Both the position numbers and the translations under genes were made by a program. Positions 45,869 to 56,891 of a stretch of 64,000 bases of DNA are shown in pieces. The stretch covers positions 1 through 64,000 of the forward strand of contig DASVQQ010000006.1 in the NCBI GenBank assembly GCA_036389035.1. Direction: 5' to 3'. Each line of letters begins with the position of its first letter. The stretch's first letter is position 1. The notes under the pieces are model-generated. The model was not told where the DNA came from. It worked only from the letters and a program-made list of their open reading frames with translations, and searched no databases. Origin of the DNA: Jatrophihabitans sp. Its GTDB lineage: Bacteria > Actinomycetota > Actinomycetes > Mycobacteriales > Jatrophihabitantaceae.

Positions 45869-47822
<1,954 letters not shown>

Positions 47823-47867
47823 CTGCCGGACCTGACCGGGCGGCCAGAGCTCAACCGCCGGCCGGGC

Positions 47868-47900
47868 GGCTCATCCGGCTCATCCAGCTCATCCAGCTCG
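47868..47900. repeat. 9-bp tandem repeat at the 3' end of the C45 gene
   Basis: Three copies of (A/G)GCTCATCC (47868-47894) and part of a fourth, spanning the stop codon of the C45-like gene. Confidence 0.9.
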
Positions 47901-48959
47901 GAACTGCCGCCACCGCTGCTCCGGCCGGCCGCACGGGCCGCCGGCCAGCACGCTCATCCGGCGGTCGGCCGGGTCCAGGCCGACAGTCGCCAGGGTCTGC
48001 CAGCCGCTGCCCAGCGGGGCGTCGGCCGCGGCGTGACAGCACACGCCGGCGCCGTCGGCCTCGTGGGCGCACAGCAGGTCGGCCAGCTCTTCGGCACTCC
48101 GGGCGTCGGGGTCACCGGCCGGCCCAGCAGTCAGCGCGGTCAGCACCGCGTGCCGGGGCAGGCTGTCGGACTCGTCCCCGATCGGTAGCGCGCCGGCCGC
48201 CAGCCCGGGGTCCTGAAAGTGGTTGGTGTGCACGCTCCAACGGGCCGGCGGCAGCTCGGCCACCCCGGCGGGGGAGGCCTCCAGGCAGGCCAGCCGGGTG
48301 GCGTCCAGCAGCGTGAAGCAGCTCGAGGCGGCCAGCGGCGCGCTGCGCAGGATCGCGATGCCGGCCTCGACGTCCCCGGCCGAGTCCAGGATCCGGCGGG
48401 CCACCGCGTGCACCGGCACGCCGCCGTCGCCGGTGTCGGCCCGGTGGGACAAGATGTTGAACAGCACCCCCAGGCCGGCGGAGTTGATCCCGATCTTGCC
48501 CAGCAGGCCGAACTCGGTGAGCGTGACGAACGGCCGGCTGGCCCGCGGGTACTCCAGCACCGCCCAGCCGCCGGCCAGCTCCTGGTGCCAGTCCCAGGTC
48601 TGGGCGCCGATCATCGCCCCGGCCGGGTTCTCTCCGGCCACCGTCGAGCACTCGCCCCGGCTGGCGGCGCCGGCCGCGGCCAGCAGTTCGGTGCGGGCGT
48701 TGACCGCGTGGATCCGCCACTCCGGCACCCCGCTGGCCCCGGCAAGGCAGTCGAGCTCGGCGGACAGGTCCGGCGCCCAACCGGCCAGGGCGTCCCGGGC
48801 GGCCAGCCCGAGCCGGCGGATCCGCTCCGGCCGCAGGCCGGTCGCGGCGAACAGCTGGTCATAGCCGGCCAGCGCGTCCGGCAGCCATCGGGCGCTACCG
48901 GTCGCCAGCTCGGCGGCCCGCTGCTCGGGCTCGGCACCGGCGATCCTCAGGGTGCGCAT
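47889..48959 (-). CDS. C45-type autoproteolytic acyltransferase/hydrolase-like protein
   Basis: 356 residues. The cysteine of RGECSTVAGE (about residue 103) fits the N-terminal nucleophile exposed by self-cleavage in the C45 (isopenicillin N acyltransferase-like) family; GAQTWDWHQEL, LLGKIGINSAGLGVLFN and HTNHFQDP follow in the usual order. Members are Ntn-hydrolases cleaving or moving acyl groups on amines; substrates are mostly unknown. It lies 13 bases after the yjbQ-like gene and breaks the otherwise mycobacterial-like gene order. Confidence 0.87.
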   Translation of the reverse strand: MRTLRIAGAEPEQRAAELATGSARWLPDALAGYDQLFAATGLRPERIRRLGLAARDALAGWAPDLSAELDCLAGASGVPEWRIHAVNARTELLAAAGAASRGECSTVAGENPAGAMIGAQTWDWHQELAGGWAVLEYPRASRPFVTLTEFGLLGKIGINSAGLGVLFNILSHRADTGDGGVPVHAVARRILDSAGDVEAGIAILRSAPLAASSCFTLLDATRLACLEASPAGVAELPPARWSVHTNHFQDPGLAAGALPIGDESDSLPRHAVLTALTAGPAGDPDARSAEELADLLCAHEADGAGVCCHAAADAPLGSGWQTLATVGLDPADRRMSVLAGGPCGRPEQRWRQFRAG

Positions 48960-48972
48960 CTCGACCTCGCCT

Positions 48973-49386
48973 TCAGCCGGTGAGGAAGCTGAGCCGGACC
49001 GTCCGGACGGCGTTGTCGACGTTGGTGTCGACCAGGCAGATGGATTGCCAGGTGCCCAGCTGCAGCCGGCCCGAGACCACCGGCACCGTGGCGTACGGGG
49101 CGATCAGCGCGGGCAGCACGTGATCGCGGCCGTGGCCGGGGGAGCCGTGCCGGTGCTGCCACCGGTCATCGGCCGGCAGCAGCTCGCGCAGCGCGATCAG
49201 CAGGTCGGTGTCGCTGCCGGCGCCGGTCTCCAGGATCGCCACCCCGGCGGTGGCGTGTGGCACGAAGACGTTCAGCAGCCCGTCGTCACCGTCCCGCAGG
49301 AATTCGGCGCAGGTCTCGGTGATGTCGCGCACCTGGGCCTGGTCACCGGTGCGGAACTGGAAGGTCTCGGTGCGCATACCCGCCAT
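48973..49386 (-). CDS. YjbQ-family protein (UPF0047)
   Basis: 137 residues from ATG 49386 (GAGGAGG just upstream; ATG 49377 possible). NVFVPHATAGVAILETGAGSD, HGRDHVLPALIAP and GTWQSICLVDTNV are the conserved metal-site motifs of YjbQ/UPF0047, annotated as secondary thiamine-phosphate synthase activity, physiological role unclear. Upstream partner of the C45-like gene. Confidence 0.93.
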   Translation of the reverse strand: MAGMRTETFQFRTGDQAQVRDITETCAEFLRDGDDGLLNVFVPHATAGVAILETGAGSDTDLLIALRELLPADDRWQHRHGSPGHGRDHVLPALIAPYATVPVVSGRLQLGTWQSICLVDTNVDNAVRTVRLSFLTG

Positions 49387-49550
49387 GATGCCTCCTCGCG
49401 GCACCCGTCGCGCTGGTCCTGGTCAGGTGGTAACGCCACCGCTCCGTCGGGCTGGCACCGAACAATTACCTTTTAGAAGGATATTCCTTTACGCGAATTA
49501 GTGCGGTATACCGAATCCGACATTTCTGATCTACCACCCGGGAGAACACC

Positions 49551-49895
49551 ATGCCTCGTTCACACCGCATTCGTGCGTTAGCAGTCACCGCTCTGGCCGT
49601 TCTCGGTATGGGGATCAGCCCCCTACCGGCACAGGCAGCCACGCTGACCATCACCTCTCTCAGCTGCGAGAGCACGGGTACGGCTGTCCTGTGTGAGGGA
49701 TATGTCAGTGGCGGCACCCCCGCATACACCTATGCCTGGAACCCGACCGGCAGGTACCTGTGGAACTACCCGGACTATTCGATGACCAGCATTTCCTGCG
49801 GTTACGGCACCCTCCAGGTCGCCTTCACCGTGCGCGACAGGCTCGGCGCCACCGCCTCGAAGACGACCAGCGTGACCTGCGGTACCCGCTATTAA
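49551..49895 (+). CDS. Small secreted protein, PKD/Ig-like fold
   Basis: 114 residues from ATG 49551 with GGGAG upstream. Signal peptide: [20 protein letters not shown] with AQA cleavage near residue 29. The mature 85 residues read as a beta-sandwich with [12 protein letters not shown], the Y.W pattern of PKD-like domains, and four cysteines (two close pairs, probably two disulfides). Function unknown; probably a wall-associated or secreted binding protein. The upstream DNA (49460-49500) is AT-rich, consistent with its own promoter. Confidence 0.75.
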   Translation: MPRSHRIRALAVTALAVLGMGISPLPAQAATLTITSLSCESTGTAVLCEGYVSGGTPAYTYAWNPTGRYLWNYPDYSMTSISCGYGTLQVAFTVRDRLGATASKTTSVTCGTRY

Positions 49896-49966
49896 TCAGA
49901 GTCGTACGGCTGTCCGGCCCAGGCCAGGACACCGCGCTGTCGGCGCCGCTGACTACGCTGGCCGGC

Positions 49967-50689
49967 ATGACCCGCCCCGACGGCCGCGCCGCCGACCAGC
50001 TCCGTCCGATCACCATCACCCGCAATTGGCAGGCCTATGCCGAGGGCTCAGCGCTGATCGAGTTCGGTGAGACGAAGGTGCTGTGCGCCGCGTCGGTGAC
50101 CGAGGGGGTGCCGCGCTGGCGCAAGGGCAGCGGCCTGGGCTGGGTGACGGCCGAGTACTCGATGCTGCCGCGGGCCACCCTGACTCGCAACGACCGCGAG
50201 TCGGTGCGCGGCAAGATCGGCGGTCGCACCCACGAGATCTCGCGGCTGATCGGCCGCTCGCTGCGGGCCGCCGTCGACCTGTCCGCGCTGGGTGAGAACT
50301 CCATCGCCATCGACTGCGACGTCCTGCAGGCCGACGGCGGCACCCGGACGGCGGCCATCACCGGCGCCTACGTCGCGCTGGCCGACGCGGTCAGCTGGCT
50401 CGGCAAGCGCGGCTCGCTGGCCCGGACCGACCCGCTGATCCACACCGTGTCGGCGGTGTCGGTCGGGGTGATCGACGGCCAGCCGCGGCTTGACCTGATG
50501 TACGAGGAGGACGTCCGGGCCGAGACCGACATGAACGTGGTGGTCACCGGCAACGGCGATTTCGTAGAGGTGCAGGGCACCGCCGAGGGAGTGCCGTTCC
50601 GCCGCGACGAGCTCGACGCCCTGCTCGACCTCGCCGTCGCCGGCTGCGCCGACCTGTCCCGCCACCAGCAGGACGCGCTGGGCCGATGA
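49967..50689 (+). CDS. rph: Ribonuclease PH
   Basis: 240 residues from ATG 49967. [20 protein letters not shown] opens the fold; [33 protein letters not shown] and [20 protein letters not shown] are RNase PH signatures. It trims tRNA 3' ends with phosphate. Its end overlaps rdgB by four bases (ATGA), the common rph-rdgB pair. Confidence 0.97.
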   Translation: MTRPDGRAADQLRPITITRNWQAYAEGSALIEFGETKVLCAASVTEGVPRWRKGSGLGWVTAEYSMLPRATLTRNDRESVRGKIGGRTHEISRLIGRSLRAAVDLSALGENSIAIDCDVLQADGGTRTAAITGAYVALADAVSWLGKRGSLARTDPLIHTVSAVSVGVIDGQPRLDLMYEEDVRAETDMNVVVTGNGDFVEVQGTAEGVPFRRDELDALLDLAVAGCADLSRHQQDALGR

Positions 50690-51303
50690 CCGCCCGGCTG
50701 CTGCTGGCGACCCGTAACCGCAAGAAGCTCGACGAGCTGCGGCGCATCCTCGAACCCCAGATGCCGGTCGAGGTGCTGGGCCTGGCAGACGTGCCGGCCT
50801 TCGACGAGGTGCCCGAATCGGGAGCCACCTTTGCCGAGAACGCCCTGATCAAGGCGATCGAGGCGGTCAAGCACACCGGCATGGTCACGGTGGCCGATGA
50901 CTCGGGCCTGGCGGTGGACGCGCTCAACGGCATGCCGGGGGTGCTGTCGGCCCGGTGGGCCGGCGCCCGCCACGACGACGCCGCGAACCTCGACCTGCTG
51001 CTGGAGCAGCTGGCCGACACCCCCGATGACCGGCTCGGCGCGGCGTTCGTGTGCGCGGCGGCGCTGGTCACCCCGGACGGCAGCCAGATCGTGCGCGAGG
51101 GTCGGATGCCCGGCCGGTTGATCCGCCAGCCCCGGGGCACGCATGGCTTCGGCTATGACCCGATCTTCGTGCCCGAGGGCTACCAGCTGACCAGCGCCGA
51201 GCTGCCGGCGGCCGAGAAGGACGCGATCAGCCATCGCGGAAAGGCCCTGCACGAGCTGCTGCCGTTCATCCTGCGGGCACTGGGCGGTCCTGGCAGCGAG
51301 TGA
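50686..51303 (+). CDS. rdgB: XTP/dITP diphosphatase (RdgB/HAM1)
   Basis: 205 residues. [18 protein letters not shown] (the TxNxxK triphosphate motif), [24 protein letters not shown] and [16 protein letters not shown] are the HAM1 signatures. It hydrolyses deaminated purine triphosphates to keep them out of DNA and RNA. Co-translated with rph. Confidence 0.97.
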   Translation: MTARLLLATRNRKKLDELRRILEPQMPVEVLGLADVPAFDEVPESGATFAENALIKAIEAVKHTGMVTVADDSGLAVDALNGMPGVLSARWAGARHDDAANLDLLLEQLADTPDDRLGAAFVCAAALVTPDGSQIVREGRMPGRLIRQPRGTHGFGYDPIFVPEGYQLTSAELPAAEKDAISHRGKALHELLPFILRALGGPGSE

Positions 51304-51314
51304 GGCGCCGGTGC

Positions 51315-51379
51315 CCTGGCGCGGGCGGCGGGTTCACCCCGCGGTGACCTGGCGCGGGCGACGGGTTCACGCCACGTGA
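51315..51379. repeat. 33-bp imperfect tandem repeat after rdgB
   Basis: Two copies (51315-51347 and 51348-51379) sharing CCTGGCGCGGGCG and CGGGTTCAC, differing at a few bases. It lies between rdgB and the MBL-Rieske gene. Confidence 0.8.
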
Positions 51380-51477
51380 CCCGCGGCACGTGAGTGGAAC
51401 AGCTCGGCCCGGTCCTGACAGCGGCTACCGTTGTGGGGTCGAAGAACTACCTGCGCGGCAGAGTGGAGCACAGTTTC

Positions 51478-53031
51478 ATGCGAGTGACCGGCCTGGGCCA
51501 TGCCAGCGTGCTGATCGAGACCGAGTTCGGCAGCGTGCTCACCGACCCATGGGTCAACCCGGCCTACTTCGGGTCCTGGTTTCCCTTTCCCGACAATTCC
51601 CAACTCGACTGGGACACCTTCGGCGACGTCGACTACCTCTTCGTCTCCCACCTGCACCGCGACCACTTCGACCCCGAGCACCTCAAGCGCCACATCAGCA
51701 AGAAGGCCACCGTCCTGCTGCCGAACTACCCGACCAGCGAGCTCGAGGATCAGCTGCGCGAGCTGGGATTCAGCTCCTTCGTCAAGACCCGCAACGAGGA
51801 GGTCATCGAGCTCGACGGGCTGCAGGTGATGATCAACTCGTTGATCTCGCCGACCGACGGCCCGATCGGGGACTCGTCATTGTGGCTGTCCGACGGCAGG
51901 CACATCCTGCTCAACCAGAACGACGCCCGGCCCTCGGACCTTACCGCGTTCACCAAGCTCGGCCACGTCGACGCGCACCTGCTGCAGTTCTCCGGCGCGA
52001 TCTGGTTCCCGATGGTCTATGACCTGCCCAAGCGGGCCAAGCAGGCCCTGGGCGCGACCAAGCGGGACCGGCAGTTCGACCGGAGCCTGCGCTACATCGA
52101 TGACCTGCAGGCCAGCTACGTCTTTCCGACCGCCGGCCCGCCGTGCTTCCTGGATGAGGAGCTGTGGGGCTTCAACGACATCTTCGGCGACGAGTCCAAC
52201 ATCTTCCCCGACCAGTCGGTCTACCTGGACTGGCTCGCCGAGCGCGGCCGCGACAACGGCCGGCTGCTGCTGCCGGGCACCGTGGCGCATCTGGACAAGC
52301 CGGGCTGCCCGCTCGAGCACCCGGTCTCCGACGCCGAGGTGGACAAGCTGTTCACCGACAAGACCACCTACCTGCGCGACATGCAGGAGCGCCGGCAACC
52401 GGAGGTGGAGCGGCAGAAGGCGGGCTGGGCCCATCCCGAGATCGACGTGCTGGCCGAGATCAAGCAATGGTTCACCCCGCTGCTGGAAGAGGCCGATCAG
52501 ATGGCGGCCGGCATCAACGGCGGAGTCCGGTTCACCGCAACCGACGACGAGCGCGGCGATGTCGACTTCATCCTCGACTTCGTCACCCGCGAGGTACGCC
52601 CCTACCAGGACGAGAAGGTCCGCTACCGGTTCCAGACCAAGCGGGCCTACCTGGAGAAGCTGATCGCCGAGCACGAGATCGACTGGGTGAACTCGCTGTT
52701 CCTGTCCTGCCGGTTCACCGCCACCCGGGTCGGGCCGTACAACGAGTTCGTCTACACCTTCTTCAAGTGCCTGTCCGAGGAGCGGTTGAACTACGCCGAG
52801 GGTTACTTCGCCGAGGCCGCCAACGACCACGAGACGATCACCGTCGACGGCTGGACCTTCCAGCGCCGCTGCCCGCATCTCAAGGCCGACCTGACCCGGT
52901 TCGGCCACATCGACGGCGGGGTGCTGACCTGCCAGATGCACGGCTGGAAGTGGCGGCTCACCGACGGCAAGTGCATCACTTCGGTCGGCCGGCCGTTGCG
53001 CACCGAGGGCCGGCAGCAGTCCCCGACGTGA
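51478..53031 (+). CDS. Metallo-beta-lactamase-fold / Rieske fusion protein
   Basis: 517 residues from ATG 51478. The N-terminal 250 residues have the MBL fold: TGLGHASVLIETE, the metal motif SHLHRDHFD and an SLWLSDGRHILLNQND strand region, close to the UlaG-like branch. A middle region of about 170 residues has no recognised motif. The C-terminal 50 residues hold a complete Rieske [2Fe-2S] site: CPH and CQMH separated by 16 residues. Domains of both kinds also make up CMP-Neu5Ac hydroxylase, but in the opposite order. It may be an iron-sulfur oxygenase or redox hydrolase; substrate unknown. It is convergent with pxpC. Confidence 0.85.
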   Translation: MRVTGLGHASVLIETEFGSVLTDPWVNPAYFGSWFPFPDNSQLDWDTFGDVDYLFVSHLHRDHFDPEHLKRHISKKATVLLPNYPTSELEDQLRELGFSSFVKTRNEEVIELDGLQVMINSLISPTDGPIGDSSLWLSDGRHILLNQNDARPSDLTAFTKLGHVDAHLLQFSGAIWFPMVYDLPKRAKQALGATKRDRQFDRSLRYIDDLQASYVFPTAGPPCFLDEELWGFNDIFGDESNIFPDQSVYLDWLAERGRDNGRLLLPGTVAHLDKPGCPLEHPVSDAEVDKLFTDKTTYLRDMQERRQPEVERQKAGWAHPEIDVLAEIKQWFTPLLEEADQMAAGINGGVRFTATDDERGDVDFILDFVTREVRPYQDEKVRYRFQTKRAYLEKLIAEHEIDWVNSLFLSCRFTATRVGPYNEFVYTFFKCLSEERLNYAEGYFAEAANDHETITVDGWTFQRRCPHLKADLTRFGHIDGGVLTCQMHGWKWRLTDGKCITSVGRPLRTEGRQQSPT

Positions 53032-53033
53032 AC

Positions 53034-53969
53034 TCAGGCCCCGCGGGCCGGGGCGAAGCGCAGCTCAGCGCCGGGGCGCAGTTGGGCCAGCAGGTCCAGC
53101 TCGGGGCCGGGCAGCACCGCGATCACCGGATAGCCGCCGGTGACCGGGGCGTCCGGTCCGAGCACGATCGGCTGGCCGTCCGGGGGCACCTGAACCGCTC
53201 CGGGCAGGGTGGGCTCGGACGGCAGCTCGGCGGCCGCGCGCTCGGCGTCCGGGCGCAGCCGCAACGCGGGCCCGGCCAGCCGGGTGCCGATCCGGTTGCT
53301 GTCCGGGCGCACCTGCCATGGTGAGCCGAACAGCCGGCCGAGGGAGTCGGCGGTGAACCAGTCCGCCCGCGGGCCCGCGGCCAGTCGCAGCGTGACGGTT
53401 CCGGCTGGTGGCCCGGACCCGGCCGCGCCGCTGAAGTCGCCCGGCTCGCCGGCCGCCGCCGGCCCGATCAGCAGCCGGCAGCCGGCGGCCAGCACGGCCG
53501 GGCCCAGGCCGGAGAGGGTGTCGGTGGCCCGGGAGCCCAGCACCGGCGGGACCGCCAGGCCGCCCCGGACCGCCAGGTAGCTGCGCAGGCCGGACGCCGG
53601 CGCGCCGACGGTGAGCACGCTGCCGGACGGGCAGCTGAGCGCCGCGTTCCAGCCCCCGCGATGGCCGGTCAGCTCGCAGCGCGCGCCGGTGAAGGCGAGG
53701 GTGGCAGCGCCGCCCGCCAGCCGCAGCGACAGGCCCCCGAAGGTGATCTCGATACCGGCCGCGGACTCGTCGTTGCCGACCAGCCGGTTGGCCAGCCGCA
53801 GGGCGCCTCGGTCGGCCGCTCCGCTGCGGCTGACCCCCAGGTCGGCGAAACCGGGCCGGCCCAGATCCTGCACGGTGGCCAGCGGCCCGGGGGACAGCAC
53901 CTCGATCACGCGCTCGGCGCCGGTCATGCCCGCGTCAACCCGGTGATGGACGCGCTCGGCGCCGGTCAT
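53034..53969 (-). CDS. pxpC: 5-oxoprolinase subunit PxpC (KipA-like)
   Basis: 311 residues from ATG 53969, which overlaps the pxpB stop as ATGA; a second in-frame ATG (53927) lies in a duplicated 42-bp unit and gives 297 residues. VLSPGPLATVQDLGRPGFAD, GVSRSGAADRGALRLANRLVG and DSNRIGTRLAG are hallmarks of the biotin-dependent-carboxylase-like PxpC. With PxpA and PxpB it hydrolyses 5-oxoproline to glutamate using ATP. Confidence 0.94.
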   Translation of the reverse strand: MTGAERVHHRVDAGMTGAERVIEVLSPGPLATVQDLGRPGFADLGVSRSGAADRGALRLANRLVGNDESAAGIEITFGGLSLRLAGGAATLAFTGARCELTGHRGGWNAALSCPSGSVLTVGAPASGLRSYLAVRGGLAVPPVLGSRATDTLSGLGPAVLAAGCRLLIGPAAAGEPGDFSGAAGSGPPAGTVTLRLAAGPRADWFTADSLGRLFGSPWQVRPDSNRIGTRLAGPALRLRPDAERAAAELPSEPTLPGAVQVPPDGQPIVLGPDAPVTGGYPVIAVLPGPELDLLAQLRPGAELRFAPARGA

Positions 53970-53982
53970 GCCCGCGTCAACC
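53908..53982. repeat. Duplicated 33-bp block (42-bp period) at the pxpB/pxpC junction
   Basis: Two identical 33-base copies at 53908-53940 and 53950-53982. In the pxpC frame they encode VDAGMTGAERV twice. Each contains an ATG, so the coupled start of pxpC is present twice. Confidence 0.95.
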
Positions 53983-54592
53983 GCACGGCGAGGCCGGGCC
54001 GCAGCAGCGCGGGCGGCCGACGGTCGAGGTCGAAGAGCACCGCGTCGGTGCGTCCCAGCAGCCGCCAGCCGCCCGGCGAGCTTCGCGGGTACACCCCGGT
54101 GAACTCGCCGGCGATGGCCACCGAACCCGCCGGCACGGCCGCTCGCGGGCTGGCCAGCCGGGGGAGCCGCAGTGCCGGGTCCAGCCCGCTGAGATAGCCG
54201 AAGCCCGGCGCGAATCCGCAGAACTGCACGGTGTAGTCGGCCGCGCAGTGCCGCCGGATCACCTCCTCCACGCCCATGCCGCACTCTCGGGCGACCGACT
54301 CCAGGTCCGCGCCGTCATAGCGCACGGCCAGCTCGACCGCGGGCTCGGACCGCCGGGCGGCAGTGTCGGCCGGCGCGCTCGCGCAGTGCCGGATCAGGGT
54401 GTGCAGCTCGGTGACCGGGGCGACGTCGGGGTCGAACTCCACCAGCACCGTCCGGGCGGCCGGAACCACCGCCAGCACCGCCGGATGCCGTTGCGCGATA
54501 AGGGCATCGCGCAACGGCAGGACGTCCCGGACGGCGGCCAGCTCGACCAGCACGGCGCTCTGGCCGTAGGGCAGCAGCGTCGGGCCGGTCAT
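53966..54592 (-). CDS. pxpB: 5-oxoprolinase subunit PxpB (KipI-like)
   Basis: 208 residues from ATG 54592, one base overlapping the pxpA stop (TGATG). GQSAVLVEL, the long middle ending in YTVQFCGFAPGFGYLSGLDP, and IAGEFTGVYPRSSPGGWRLLGRT are the KipI/PxpB signatures. Subunit of ATP-dependent 5-oxoprolinase. Overlap with both neighbours indicates coordinated synthesis of the complex. Confidence 0.95.
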   Translation of the reverse strand: MTGPTLLPYGQSAVLVELAAVRDVLPLRDALIAQRHPAVLAVVPAARTVLVEFDPDVAPVTELHTLIRHCASAPADTAARRSEPAVELAVRYDGADLESVARECGMGVEEVIRRHCAADYTVQFCGFAPGFGYLSGLDPALRLPRLASPRAAVPAGSVAIAGEFTGVYPRSSPGGWRLLGRTDAVLFDLDRRPPALLRPGLAVRLTRA

Positions 54593-55359
54593 CAGGCGAA
54601 GGCCGCCAGCCGGACGCCGGCGCCGGTCAGCCGGTCGGCCACCGCGCCGGCTATCTCGGCGGCGCCGGGGGTGTCGCCATGCACGCACAGCGAGTGCGGG
54701 CCGATCGCCACCTGGCTGCCGTCGACGGCCCGGACCGTACCGTCGGTGACCATCGCCAGCGCCCGGTCAGCGATCTCGCCGGCCTGATGCAGCACCGCCC
54801 CGGGCTGCTCGCGCGGCACCAGCGAGCCGTCGGCGCGGTAGCCGCGGTCGCAGAACGCCTCGAGCACCACCGGCAGGCCGGCGGCGGCGGCCGCCGCGGC
54901 CAGCGCCGATCCGGGCAGCGTCAGCACCGGCAGCGGCCGGTCCCAGTCGAGCAGGGCGCGCACCACCGCGCCTGCCTGGCCCGGGTCGGCGGCTGCGGCG
55001 TGGTAGAGCGCGCCGTGGGGTTTGAGGTAGCGGACCCGGTCGCCGGCAGCCCGGGCGAAGGCTTCCAAGGCGCCCAACTGGTAGAGCACCTCGGCGCTCA
55101 GGTCGTCCGGGGCGATGTCGATCCGCCGCCGCCCGAAGCCCACCAGGTCCCGGTAGCCGACCTGGGCGCCGATGGCGACGCCGCGCCGGACCGCCTCGGC
55201 GCAGACCCGGCGCATGATGACCGGGTCACCGGCGTGGAACCCGCAGGCCACGTTGGCGCTGGTGACGATCCCCAGCAGGGCCTCGTCCGCGCCGGCGCTC
55301 CAGACGCCGAAGCCCTCGCCGAGGTCGGCGTTGAGGTCGATCCGCGGGTCGTCCGGCAT
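54592..55359 (-). CDS. pxpA: 5-oxoprolinase subunit PxpA (LamB/YcsF family)
   Basis: 255 residues from ATG 55359 (GTG 55368 possible). IDLNADLGEGFGVW, SANVACGFHAGDPVIMRR, GAQVGYRDLVGFGRR and RYLKPHGALYHAA are the family's metal and substrate motifs. First gene of the pxpABC unit that recycles 5-oxoproline arising from glutamine and peptide damage. Confidence 0.96.
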   Translation of the reverse strand: MPDDPRIDLNADLGEGFGVWSAGADEALLGIVTSANVACGFHAGDPVIMRRVCAEAVRRGVAIGAQVGYRDLVGFGRRRIDIAPDDLSAEVLYQLGALEAFARAAGDRVRYLKPHGALYHAAAADPGQAGAVVRALLDWDRPLPVLTLPGSALAAAAAAAGLPVVLEAFCDRGYRADGSLVPREQPGAVLHQAGEIADRALAMVTDGTVRAVDGSQVAIGPHSLCVHGDTPGAAEIAGAVADRLTGAGVRLAAFA

Positions 55360-55415
55360 GGCGCTCACGCTATCCGGTGGCAGTGCTGAGGCGCTGCCGG
55401 CAGGGTCCCGGCTGT

Positions 55416-56153
55416 TCAGAGGTTGAGCAGCTGGACGGTCTCCAAAGTGGGCTGCGCCGAGCCGCCGGCCGGCTCCACCGACACGGCCATCCGTCCCACC
55501 CCGTCGAGGTCCCCGGACGCCGTGACCTCGACGTTGCCGGCCTGGTCGGTGCGGAACACCCCGCCCGAGACCGGCTCGCCGCTCTCGCCCATCATCCACA
55601 GCTGGTAGGTCTGGTCGCTGGGCAACGTCGGCATGCCGTGCCCGACCAGCACCAGCTTGCCCTCGCTCTTGGAGTAGATCAGGATTCCCTTGCCCTGCTT
55701 CATGGTGGTGGTGGCGGCTTTGACGTCCGGCGCGTTGAGCAGCAGCTGAACAGCCGAGGCGCGGGTGTCGGATACCCGCTCGGCCTTGCGGTGCTCGGCC
55801 CAGCCCCATCCCGAGACCGCGATGGCGATCAGCGCGCAGGCCGCGGCCAGCCCCTGCCACAGCGTCTTGGTCCGGTCCCGGCGCAGCGGCACCACGTTGT
55901 CGGCGGGGGCGGTGTCGATCAGCGGCGGCAGCGGCCGGCTGCGCGCGACGGCGCCCAGCACCGCCGCCCGCAGTTGGGGCGGCGGGCCGACCTCGCTGAG
56001 GTGGCTCAGCTCGGCGGCGGCGTTGCGCAGCCCCCGCACCTCCTCGGCGCACTCGGCGCAGGTCTGCAGGTGCCGCTCGAACACTTCGCGCTCGTCGTCG
56101 TCGAGCGCGTCGAGTGCGTAGGCGCCGACCAGGCCGGTCAGCTCGTCGGTCAT
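55416..56153 (-). CDS. Anti-sigma factor, RskA family
   Basis: 245 residues from ATG 56153, overlapping the sigma-factor stop (ATGA). Residues 1-70 hold the zinc-type anti-sigma motif FERHLQTCAECAEEV (HxxxCxxC). One membrane helix, LAAACALIAIAVSGWGWA (about residues 103-120), is followed by an extracytoplasmic RskA-like domain (VLVGHGMPTLPSDQTYQLWM ... GGVFRTDQAG). It should hold the adjacent ECF sigma factor until a signal cleaves or releases it. Confidence 0.92.
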   Translation of the reverse strand: MTDELTGLVGAYALDALDDDEREVFERHLQTCAECAEEVRGLRNAAAELSHLSEVGPPPQLRAAVLGAVARSRPLPPLIDTAPADNVVPLRRDRTKTLWQGLAAACALIAIAVSGWGWAEHRKAERVSDTRASAVQLLLNAPDVKAATTTMKQGKGILIYSKSEGKLVLVGHGMPTLPSDQTYQLWMMGESGEPVSGGVFRTDQAGNVEVTASGDLDGVGRMAVSVEPAGGSAQPTLETVQLLNL

Positions 56154-56752
56154 GCCGTCACCCCCAGTGCGTCCCGCATCCTGATCAAGCCGTCCCGTAT
56201 CCGGGTCTTCGCCGTGCCCAGAGGAACTTTAAGCAATTCGGCCACTTCGGTGTGGGTGTAACCGCCGAAGTAGGCCAGCGTGACCGCCTCTCGCTGGGCG
56301 GGGGTCAGCTCGCCCAGCACCTTGCGGACCCGTTGCGCCTCCAGACTGGTGTGCACCTGCTCGCTGACCGAGTCGTAGGGCCGCTCCTCGTGCAGCAGGG
56401 CGTACTTGTCATCGCGGACCATCGAGGACTGCGCTGCCCGGACCCGGTCGACCGCGCGGCGGTGAGCGATCATCAACAGCCAGGGCAGCACGCCGCCCTT
56501 GCCGGCGTCGAAGCGGGCGGACTGCCGCCAGACCTCGAGGTAGATGTCCTGGGTGACCTCGGCGGACTGGGCGGGATCGCGGATCACCCGCAGCACCATC
56601 CCGTAGACCCGCGACGAGGTCTGGTCATACAGCTCGGCGAACGCGCGCTCGTCACCCCGGGACGCGGCCGTCACCAGCTCCTCCAGGGTCGGCGGCACGG
56701 ACTCGGCCCTGGTGGCGCCGGAACCTGATCGCTCGAACCACATGGCTGTCAT
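56150..56752 (-). CDS. sigK: ECF RNA polymerase sigma factor, SigK-like
   Basis: 200 residues. Region 2: GDERAFAELYDQTSSRVYGM, EVTQDIYLEVWRQS and VLPWLLMIAHRRAVDRVR; region 4: LGELTPAQREAVTLAYFGGY and VAELLKVPLGTAKTRIRDGL. With the RskA-type anti-sigma factor downstream, it matches SigK. ATG 56752 or 56743. Its regulon here is unknown; the pair usually autoregulates. Confidence 0.92.
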   Translation of the reverse strand: MTAMWFERSGSGATRAESVPPTLEELVTAASRGDERAFAELYDQTSSRVYGMVLRVIRDPAQSAEVTQDIYLEVWRQSARFDAGKGGVLPWLLMIAHRRAVDRVRAAQSSMVRDDKYALLHEERPYDSVSEQVHTSLEAQRVRKVLGELTPAQREAVTLAYFGGYTHTEVAELLKVPLGTAKTRIRDGLIRMRDALGVTA

Positions 56753-56891
56753 GCTAGGTCGGCTCCGCGCGGGGGCCGAGCCAGCTGGTCCGGGTTGCCC
56801 AACTTTGCCGGCGAGCTGGGGTGGGCGGTGCGGACCATGGAAGTGGTTCGGAACAGCTACCGTTCCGGATTGCCTGGTCCTGCGCTGCCGG

